From Leadbetterella sp964423865 (GTDB taxonomy: Bacteria > Bacteroidota > Bacteroidia > Cytophagales > Spirosomataceae), in assembly GCA_964423865.1 (NCBI GenBank), contig CAYRGN010000041.1:1-35277 (forward strand): DNA of 35,277 nt. Reading direction: 5' to 3'. Below are positions 29,469 through 35,277 of this stretch, in pieces. Below the pieces are notes generated by a model, which worked only from the letters and a program-made list of their open reading frames with translations, was not told where the DNA came from and searched no databases. A program made the translations under genes and the position numbers. Within the stretch, counting starts at the first letter, position 1; each line of letters begins with the position of its first letter.

Positions 29469-30653
29469 ATGAATAAAATAAAACTTCTCCTTGTTCTCCT
29501 GCTTTGTTCTTCTGTACTGCATGCCCAGGAAGAAATGCGCAGGCTTATCGACGAAAACTTTACTTTCGCGGAAAAGCAGTACCGGTTTATGATGGAGCAA
29601 AACCCTACCCCAGACCGTATGCCCCAGTCGTATAACGAGAAAACCGGCAAGTTTGATGCCCGCAATATTACCTGGTGGTGTTCCGGCTTTTATCCCGGCA
29701 GTCTCTGGTACATTTACGAACAGACCGGAAGCGAAATCATCAAAGGAGAGGCAGAAAGAGCGCTTCGCGTGATTGAACCCAACCGGCATTTTACCGGAAA
29801 CCATGACCTCGGCTTTATGGTCTTTTGCAGTTTCGGAAACGCATTCCGGATCACGGGCAAGGCGGAGTACAAGCAGATTGTTTTAGATGGATCCGAAGCC
29901 CTTTCTACCCGGTACCGCCCCGAGATTCACTCCATTCAGTCGTGGAACAAGAACGACTATTTCAACTGCCCGGTGATCATTGATAACCTGATGAACCTGG
30001 AAATGCTGATATGGGCCACCCGGAACGGAGGCGATAAAAAATTTGCTGACATTGCCGTAACGCATGCCAATACCACTATCCGGAACCATTTTCGGCCCGA
30101 TTACAGCTCCTACCACGTGGTAGACTATGACCTTGAAAAGGGAGAGCCGATCCGAAAAGTAACCTGGCAGGGGGCAGCGAATACCTCTGCGTGGTCGCGC
30201 GGACAAGCCTGGGCCCTATACGGCTATACCATGTTGTACGGCCTCACCCGTGACCCCGCCTACCTGGCCCAGGCCCGGGGCATTGCCGGCTTTATCCTGA
30301 ATCACCCCAACCTGCCTGCGGATAAGATACCTTATTGGGATTTTGACGCGCCCTTTCAGCCCAAAGCGCCGCGAGACGCCTCCGCGGGCGCCATCATCGC
30401 CTCGGCTTTACTGGAATTGGGACAATATACTTCCGGAACGGAAAAAGACCGCTACCTGGCCGACGGTACACACATGTTGAAATCCCTGGCTTCGGATCAT
30501 TACCGGGCAGGATACGGAGAAAATGGTGGGTTTCTTTTAAAGCACAGCGTGGGTGGACTTCCCCTGAATTCTGAGATCGATGTGCCCCTGATTTATGCCG
30601 ATTATTATTTCCTGGAAGGTCTTAAAAGATACAAAGACTGGTATCTGAAATAA
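29469..30653 (+). CDS. GH88 unsaturated glucuronyl hydrolase
   Basis: A 394-residue secreted GH88 enzyme. It removes 4,5-unsaturated uronic acids from oligosaccharides made by lyases (glycosaminoglycans, ulvan and similar). The signal peptide covers about residues 1-20 (ending SSVLHAQ). Probable catalytic aspartates are D113 in NHDLGFMVFC and D172 in VIIDNLMNLEML; WWCSGFYPGSLWYIYE and SAWSRGQAWALYGYTM are further signatures. The paralogous GH105 lies about 28 kb upstream, so the organism probably uses uronate-rich polysaccharides. No SusC/D or lyase gene is in the window. Confidence 0.92.
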   Translation: MNKIKLLLVLLLCSSVLHAQEEMRRLIDENFTFAEKQYRFMMEQNPTPDRMPQSYNEKTGKFDARNITWWCSGFYPGSLWYIYEQTGSEIIKGEAERALRVIEPNRHFTGNHDLGFMVFCSFGNAFRITGKAEYKQIVLDGSEALSTRYRPEIHSIQSWNKNDYFNCPVIIDNLMNLEMLIWATRNGGDKKFADIAVTHANTTIRNHFRPDYSSYHVVDYDLEKGEPIRKVTWQGAANTSAWSRGQAWALYGYTMLYGLTRDPAYLAQARGIAGFILNHPNLPADKIPYWDFDAPFQPKAPRDASAGAIIASALLELGQYTSGTEKDRYLADGTHMLKSLASDHYRAGYGENGGFLLKHSVGGLPLNSEIDVPLIYADYYFLEGLKRYKDWYLK

Positions 30654-30702
30654 ATATTGGTCAGAGTTGGCTCGTAGTCCCGAGTGCTTCGGGCTTGAAT
30701 GC

Positions 30703-31098
30703 TTATTGTTTGTTTGCCTTCCTGTATTTTGCGAGCTCCAAGCTTATATCAGCCAGATGAATGTCGGCCTTGTACCCGTGTTTATCGGCCAGGGGAAGCA
30801 AAGGCCGTATACCCGCCTGTACGTTATCAATCTCTTCGTAAATTTTGAGGAGCTGAAGCTCCGCTTCGTTTTCACCTTTCTTCTCCAGGTTTTCGGCTTC
30901 GGTCAGCTTCTCCTGTAGATAATATTTATGGGCCTCTTCCAGGGCCAGTACATGTTCGGGAGACTTCTTCTTTTTGCCTTTCAGTTTGGAAACCGCCAGC
31001 GATATGGCCTCTTTATACCGGCCTCTGTCGAGTTCTTTCCTGACCGATACACAACCGAAGCAAACAAAGAAGATAAGGGATAGGGAGAGCGCTTTCAT
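30703..31098 (-). CDS. Short lipoprotein, possibly truncated
   Basis: A 131-residue protein with a lipobox-like N-terminus (FFVCFGCVS), followed by helical repeats (RGRYKEAISLAVSKLKGKKK, LLKIYEEIDNVQAGIRPLLPLA). Flavobacterial proteins I recall with this N-terminal arrangement are usually much longer; here the reading ends at residue 131, only 50 bases from the converging GH88 stop. It could be a truncated copy or a naturally short member. A hairpin CCCGAGTGCTTCGGG lies at 30678-30692 between the two genes. Bases 31099-31181 on the other side show no gene. Confidence 0.65.
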   Translation of the reverse strand: MKALSLSLIFFVCFGCVSVRKELDRGRYKEAISLAVSKLKGKKKKSPEHVLALEEAHKYYLQEKLTEAENLEKKGENEAELQLLKIYEEIDNVQAGIRPLLPLADKHGYKADIHLADISLELAKYRKANKQ

Positions 31099-31181
31099 AA
31101 TGAATTTATTTTGGCAGTCTCAACGGTTAAGCGAAGTATTGGGCCGTTGTGGTCTTTCAAATGGTCTGTCTTACACAGCGT

Positions 31182-31805
31182 TTAAAACGCTTCCGGCTTA
31201 CGCCTCCACTTTTTCAGGAGTTCGAGATCATCCGCACTTACATACGCCTGCTTCACGGCTTCGTCAATCAGGTAGGTGTAATTACTGAGGGTGACCAGTT
31301 TCAATTGCTTGTCTGCGAAATTCTTTTCCGCCGTTTTGAAACCGTAGGTAAAGATGGCCATCATGCCCAATACTTCGATTCCCTGGGCTTGTAACGCTTC
31401 TGCGGCCTTGATGGAGCTTCCCCCGGTAGAAATCAGATCTTCGAGTACCACTACCTTGCTTCCCGCTTCTATACGTCCTTCAATCTGGTTGCCCATGCCG
31501 TGTTCTTTCGGCTTGGGGCGCACGTAGGCAAAAGGCAATTGGAGGTAGTCGGCTACCAGGGCTCCCTGGGCTATACCGGCGGTGGCCACACCTGCTATGG
31601 CTGTAGCTTCCGGAAACTCTTTTTTAATGGCTTTGGCTAAGGCTTTTTTGATGAATGTACGCGCCTCTACGTCCGAAAGGGTGATGCGGTTGTCGCAATA
31701 AATGGGCGAATTCCAGCCGGAACTCCATTGAAACGGTTTTTGAGGGCTCAGCCTCACCGCTTTTGTTCTCAGCAGGATAGTGGCTATCTTTCTCGCAGTA
31801 TTCAT
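31182..31805 (-). CDS. pyrE: Orotate phosphoribosyltransferase
   Basis: A 207-residue PRTase that joins orotate with PRPP to give OMP in pyrimidine synthesis. The PRPP-binding motif is VVLEDLISTGGSSIKAAEAL; FQWSSGWNSPIYCDNR, IAGVATAGIAQGAL and YVRPKPKEHGMGNQIEG are typical of PyrE. It overlaps the CBS-domain gene by 4 bases, so the two form an operon. Confidence 0.95.
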   Translation of the reverse strand: MNTARKIATILLRTKAVRLSPQKPFQWSSGWNSPIYCDNRITLSDVEARTFIKKALAKAIKKEFPEATAIAGVATAGIAQGALVADYLQLPFAYVRPKPKEHGMGNQIEGRIEAGSKVVVLEDLISTGGSSIKAAEALQAQGIEVLGMMAIFTYGFKTAEKNFADKQLKLVTLSNYTYLIDEAVKQAYVSADDLELLKKWRRKPEAF

Positions 31806-33088
31806 TCTTCAGGATTCGTTTTACTCACCAGTATTTTATCTACACGGTTTTTGTCCATATCCACAATTTCGAAAATAAAATCCTGCCAGTAAAACTTTTC
31901 ACCGGTGGTAGGAATTTCTTTCAGGATATGGAGGGCAAACCCGCCCATGGTATCAAACCCATTGTACTCTTTACGGTTGGGCAGGTCAATTTCAAATTCC
32001 GAAAGGAAGTCGTCAAAGGGCAGGGCCGCATCAATCAGGAAACTGCCGTCTTCCCGTTCCATGATCTCGTATTCGAACTCGTTGGTTTCCGAGATATCGC
32101 CCACCAGGGCATCCAGGATGTCGTTCATGGTTACAATGCCTACTACCGAACCGTATTCGTCCACAATGACCCCGAAATGAATCCTTTCTTCCTGGAATTT
32201 TTCCAACACCTGGTACGCGTGGTTATTTTCGGCGATATACAAAGCCGGGCGTAAAAGAGGCTCGGGGTTCTGTAGCTCCTCGTCCAGAGATTTGCCCAGG
32301 AGGTCTTTGATATAGAGGAGTCCTTTGATATCATTGATTCCGTCTTTACAAACCGGGTAGATGGAGTGTCGTTTTTCAATGATCTTTTCCCGGTTTTCCG
32401 CGGGGGGGTCGTCGAGATCCAGGTAGCTGATATCGTTCACACTGGTCATCAGAGAAGTAATTTTCCGGTCACCCAACTGGAAGACATTCTGCACAATCTC
32501 ATGCTCAATCTCTTCAATTGTACCGTCTGAAGCGCCCTCCTGGATGATGTTTTTGATTTCCTCTTCCGTAACCGCGTTATCGTTTTCTTTCAGGCCTATT
32601 ACCTTGAAAATAAGGTCGGAAGATTTGCTTAGCAGCCAGATAAAGGGAGACGCTATCCGGGAGAGAATATTCATAGGCCTCACCACTATGGTGGCGATGT
32701 TTTCCGGGATGGCCATGCCTATCCTTTTGGGTACCAGTTCTCCGAAGATCAGGGTGAGAAAAGTCACAATAACCGTAATCACGGCTACGGCCAGATTGTC
32801 AGCATAGTGTGCGGGAAGTCCCATTTCGGTGAGATAGGGAATGACATAGCCTTTGAAAGTATCGCCCGAATAAATACCGGTCAGGATGCCGATAACGGTA
32901 ATTCCGATTTGTACGGTGGATAAGAAACGGGAGGGAGAATTGGCCAGCTCCAATGCTTCGGCGGCGCTTTTCTTTCCATTTTTTGCGGCTATTTCCAGTT
33001 TGGCTTTACGAGACGAGACCAGCGCGATCTCCGACATCGAAAACATTCCATTCAGCAGAATCAGGAACAGAATTATAAATATTTCCAT
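31802..33088 (-). CDS. CNNM/CorC (HlyC) family protein: DUF21, CBS pair and CorC domain
   Basis: A 428-residue inner-membrane protein. The DUF21 domain (about 1-185) has three to four transmembrane helices and the motif GELVPKRIGMA. A CBS pair spans about 210-335 (MTSVNDISYLDLDDPP; GVIVDEYGSVVGIVTMNDIL), and the CorC_HlyC domain ends the protein (GGFALHILKEIPTTGEKFYW). The family is linked to magnesium or cobalt transport/efflux. Translation is coupled to pyrE. A 14-bp palindrome lies just upstream. Confidence 0.93.
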   Translation of the reverse strand: MEIFIILFLILLNGMFSMSEIALVSSRKAKLEIAAKNGKKSAAEALELANSPSRFLSTVQIGITVIGILTGIYSGDTFKGYVIPYLTEMGLPAHYADNLAVAVITVIVTFLTLIFGELVPKRIGMAIPENIATIVVRPMNILSRIASPFIWLLSKSSDLIFKVIGLKENDNAVTEEEIKNIIQEGASDGTIEEIEHEIVQNVFQLGDRKITSLMTSVNDISYLDLDDPPAENREKIIEKRHSIYPVCKDGINDIKGLLYIKDLLGKSLDEELQNPEPLLRPALYIAENNHAYQVLEKFQEERIHFGVIVDEYGSVVGIVTMNDILDALVGDISETNEFEYEIMEREDGSFLIDAALPFDDFLSEFEIDLPNRKEYNGFDTMGGFALHILKEIPTTGEKFYWQDFIFEIVDMDKNRVDKILVSKTNPEE

Positions 33089-33099
33089 TTAAAAAGAGA

Positions 33100-33113
33100 T
33101 AAGTACGTACTTA
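33100..33113. promoter_or_regulatory. 14-bp perfect palindrome before the CNNM gene
   Basis: TAAGTACGTACTTA is self-complementary over 14 bases and sits 12 bases upstream of the CNNM start on the minus strand, in the divergent region shared with the Nudix gene. TTACTTTG, close to a -7 box, lies a little further upstream on the minus strand. Candidate operator; the cognate regulator is unknown. Confidence 0.6.
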
Positions 33114-33196
33114 CCTAACATATTTTAAATGCAAAGTAACAAAAAATTTATATCATTTAAGATGAGGCTATACAAAATTAATCCGCGCGGGCTCTT

Positions 33197-33204
33197 TACC
33201 TTTG
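33197..33204 (+). promoter_or_regulatory. -7 box of the Nudix gene
   Basis: TACCTTTG fits TAnnTTTG and lies 15 bases before the ATG at 33220. This argues against the longer TTG-started reading at 33202, which would begin inside the promoter. No clear -33 TTG. Confidence 0.55.
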
Positions 33205-33219
33205 CATTTTACGGAAAAT

Positions 33220-33909
33220 ATGATCCTTTTTGTCAATAACATTCCTCTCCATATATTGGAGCGATCGGAACCGTCTTCTTTTTCGCACGTCATCGACCTC
33301 CGGGCCGATACCCCCCGCTTTGAAGAAGTGAGTGGCTCTCCCTTCATCCGAAATGCTACGGGAAAGGGTATCCTGAATTTTGTCCGGTTTCTCCAGGTCA
33401 ACAACCAAACGGAGCTGAAGGAAGTATACTTTAGTGTAAAAGACCGGAAGAAATTCAAAAGTTACCTGAAAAAAGAACTCCAGTTGGTGAAAGCTGCGGG
33501 GGGAGTAGTGGAGAATCATGAAGGGAAGGTGTTGATGATGAAGAGGCTGGGGTTCTGGGATCTGCCTAAAGGAAAAGCGGAGAAACGGGAAAAATCGGAA
33601 GTGACCGCCATCAGGGAAGTAGAAGAAGAGTGCAATGTTTCGGTTTTTACTGAAAAAAAGCTGGTGACCACCTGGCATACCTACTTTATTAAGGGGAAGC
33701 TGGTGGTAAAACGGACCAAATGGTACCGGATGAAATTGATATCGGACAGCAAAATGAGTCCCCAGACCGAAGAAGGGATTGAAGAGCTGGCCTGGATGGA
33801 CGGCCGGCAATTGGAAGAAGCGGGGGAACAATCTTACCGCTCCATTGTGTATGTGCTGGATCAGTACCGTCTCAGCAAGGGAGGCCGGGCCGGAGAAAAG
33901 AAAAAGTAA
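33220..33909 (+). CDS. Nudix hydrolase with N-terminal extension
   Basis: About 229 residues. The first 90 form a separate N-terminal domain (MILFVNNIPLHILERSEPSS) seen in Bacteroidota Nudix proteins next to pyrE. The Nudix box is at 118-140, GKAEKREKSEVTAIREVEEE plus CNV; the usual glycine near its end is asparagine (N139), while the metal-binding RE and EE residues are kept. It probably hydrolyses a nucleoside diphosphate derivative; substrate unknown. It is divergent from the CNNM-pyrE operon. Confidence 0.88.
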   Translation: MILFVNNIPLHILERSEPSSFSHVIDLRADTPRFEEVSGSPFIRNATGKGILNFVRFLQVNNQTELKEVYFSVKDRKKFKSYLKKELQLVKAAGGVVENHEGKVLMMKRLGFWDLPKGKAEKREKSEVTAIREVEEECNVSVFTEKKLVTTWHTYFIKGKLVVKRTKWYRMKLISDSKMSPQTEEGIEELAWMDGRQLEEAGEQSYRSIVYVLDQYRLSKGGRAGEKKK

Positions 33910-34056
33910 GAACAGCAGTGACTTTAGAGAAAGAACTTCGTCTCAAGTAAATAATCCGGGTGTTGCGGAGTAGTATTGGCAGCCCTTCTCTCGTTAGCTA
34001 ATTGTACGTGCGACTCACCGACCCTCTGCGTTATACCGTTCAGATTAAGTAAATTT
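33910..34056. other. Unassigned intergenic segment before a terminator
   Basis: About 147 bases with no credible reading frame, more GC-rich than nearby spacers and not made of the heptamer or REP repeats. It is followed by a clear terminator 148 bases after the Nudix stop, so it is either the Nudix 3' untranslated region or an RNA gene. No tRNA folding with paired acceptor ends was found. Confidence 0.35.
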
Positions 34057-34080
34057 AAGGAGTTTTCGACTCCTTTTTTT
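34057..34080 (+). terminator. Rho-independent terminator
   Basis: AAGGAGT (34057-34063) and ACTCCTT (34069-34075) pair around TTTCG and are followed by more T bases to 34080, making a seven-T run from 34074. Confidence 0.9.
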
Positions 34081-34153
34081 GTGTCCTCCCAGGAGTATAC
34101 GAAATATAGGCCCTCTATTTACGGGGGGGTGAACTCATACCGCTTTTTTTTTG

Positions 34154-34161
34154 TATTTTTG
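34154..34161 (+). promoter_or_regulatory. -7 box of the terminal oxidoreductase gene
   Basis: TATTTTTG fits TAnnTTTG, 21 bases before the GTG start. It follows a terminator, consistent with a new transcription unit. No convincing -33 TTG. Confidence 0.45.
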
Positions 34162-34182
34162 ATAACTAACAATATCTAAAAA

Positions 34183-35250
34183 GTGAAAATCAAAGTACTG
34201 GTAGTAGGTTGTGGCAACATGGGGGTTTCCCATGCCCTGGCGTATCATGCCCTGGAAGAGTTTCAGATCTGTGGCCTGGTTTCCACAGGGAAAAGTAAAG
34301 AAGTATTGAACGAAAAACTGGGCGGGGGCTATCCGCTTTATAATGATTATTACGAGGCCCTGAACGATTCCAAACCCGACGCGGTCTGTATCTCCACGTA
34401 TCCGGATACCCATGAGGAATACGCGCTGGCGGCCCTGGAGGCCGGGTGTCACGTTTTCCTGGAGAAACCCATTGCCGATTCGGTGGAGGGGGCGGAAAGG
34501 GTGGCCGAAGCGGCCCGCCGTCTGAACCGGAAACTGGTGGTAGGCTATATTCTTCGCGTGCATCCTTCCTGGATAAAATTTATTGAGGTAGCCCAAACGC
34601 TGGGTAAGCCCCTTGTAATGCGCATGAACCTCAACCAGCAGTCGCACGGCTATATGTGGGATGTACACCGTAACCTGATGAAAAGCCTGAGCCCTATTGT
34701 GGACTGTGGCGTGCATTATATTGATGTGATGTGCCAGATGACCCGGTCAAGGCCGGTGTGGGTGAGCGCTATCGGCGCGCGCCTGACTGACGATATCCCG
34801 GAAAGCAACTATAACTACGGGCAGTTGCAGATCCGGTTTGAAGACGGATCGGTGGGCTGGTATGAAGCCGGCTGGGGACCCATGATGAGTGAAACGGCGT
34901 ATTTTGTAAAAGATGTGATCGGTCCGAAAGGCTGTGTTTCCATCGCCGGGAAGAACGCGGCCTCGGAAGGGAATTCCGACAACGTAGATGCCCACAGCAA
35001 GGCCGAGTCATTGAAAGTACACAGCGCGGCGATCAACGCCCAAAACGAGTTTACCGAAGAAGACCGGTGGATAGACCTGAGCGATGAACCCGACCATAAC
35101 GAGCTTTGCAAACGCGAACAGGAGTACTTCCTGAAAGCGATACAGGAAGACCTTGATCTGAACGATCACCTGGACGATGCCGTGTACAGCCTGAAAGTGG
35201 CTTTCGCCTGCGATGAATCGGTGAAGACCGGGGAAGTGGTACGGCTGTAA
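34183..35250 (+). CDS. Gfo/Idh/MocA family oxidoreductase
   Basis: A 355-residue NAD(P)-dependent sugar or cyclitol dehydrogenase, starting with GTG. The Rossmann motif is VVGCGNMGVSHALAYH, the catalytic lysine is in FLEKPIADSVEGA, and the second motif is VDCGVHYIDVMCQM. It differs clearly from IolG of the inositol operon and stands behind its own terminator and promoter, so it need not work in inositol breakdown. The substrate cannot be named. The last 27 bases of the window hold nothing recognisable. Confidence 0.88.
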   Translation: MKIKVLVVGCGNMGVSHALAYHALEEFQICGLVSTGKSKEVLNEKLGGGYPLYNDYYEALNDSKPDAVCISTYPDTHEEYALAALEAGCHVFLEKPIADSVEGAERVAEAARRLNRKLVVGYILRVHPSWIKFIEVAQTLGKPLVMRMNLNQQSHGYMWDVHRNLMKSLSPIVDCGVHYIDVMCQMTRSRPVWVSAIGARLTDDIPESNYNYGQLQIRFEDGSVGWYEAGWGPMMSETAYFVKDVIGPKGCVSIAGKNAASEGNSDNVDAHSKAESLKVHSAAINAQNEFTEEDRWIDLSDEPDHNELCKREQEYFLKAIQEDLDLNDHLDDAVYSLKVAFACDESVKTGEVVRL

Positions 35251-35277
35251 GCATATTTTGTCCGTGTAATCTGTGAG

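Noticed and set aside
33940..34045. tRNA-like stretch near 33959-34035
   Set aside because: Short pieces resemble D-arm and T-arm sequences, but the ends do not pair as an acceptor stem and no TTCRA T-loop is in place.

Overview
The window looks like chromosomal DNA of a Bacteroidota bacterium, most likely a Flavobacteriaceae member of fairly high GC (roughly half). Reasons: the gene families (DUF4861, GH105, GH88, ECF sigma/anti-sigma/DUF4097, CcoN with a long N-terminal extension, Zn-less HisB); several exported proteins whose signal peptides end in a Bacteroidota-like '...AQ'; few recognisable Shine-Dalgarno sequences; and several TAnnTTTG-type -7 promoter boxes. I cannot name a genus.

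Layout. (1) 48-14251, all on +: a DUF4861 lipoprotein, a GH105 unsaturated uronyl hydrolase, a secreted Ca-dependent PI-PLC-like enzyme, then a complete myo-inositol catabolic set: iolJ, iolB, iolC, iolD, an SSS-family symporter, mmsA/iolA, iolE, iolG, ended by a strong terminator at 14294-14324. Together these can take up inositol and convert it to DHAP plus acetyl-CoA; the PI-PLC may supply inositol phosphate from phosphoinositides. (2) 14353-19812: an Fe-S type Rrf2 (NsrR/IscR-like) regulator with a perfect palindrome in its promoter, a cbb3-like oxidase core (CcoN, plus a CcoO with a second fused c-heme domain), two small membrane proteins, the iron-sulfur repair protein Ric/ScdA and a HugZ-like protein. 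This reads as a redox- or NO-responsive respiratory and repair module. (3) 19904-25830: housekeeping and miscellaneous genes (DUF1801, coaE, a GT2 glycosyltransferase, ybaB, an M28-PDZ peptidase, a CoA-binding protein, a secreted protein, hisB). (4) 25908-28196 on -: ECF sigma factor, anti-sigma-like protein and DUF4097 protein. (5) 28437-35250: cysM-like, GH88, a short lipoprotein, pyrE, a CNNM/CorC-type CBS protein, a divergent Nudix gene and a Gfo/Idh/MocA oxidoreductase.

The least explained feature is the non-coding DNA. Many spacers hold arrays built from different words but always with a 7-bp period (AGCTGAT, AGCTCAC, GTTCCGA/GTAGTGA, CGTAATT, TTAATGG types). They abut stop codons, or end just before start codons, and in one case encode the C-terminus of IolB. 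Other spacers hold REP-like inverted repeats, including a perfect 26-bp one inside the iol operon. A 24-bp segment containing the Rrf2 palindrome recurs (21/24) in the first codons of ccoN. Inverted copies of a repeat bracket the sigma/anti-sigma pair. These are read directly from the sequence; their functions are inference.

After start-site correction no stretch longer than 300 bases lacks a gene.
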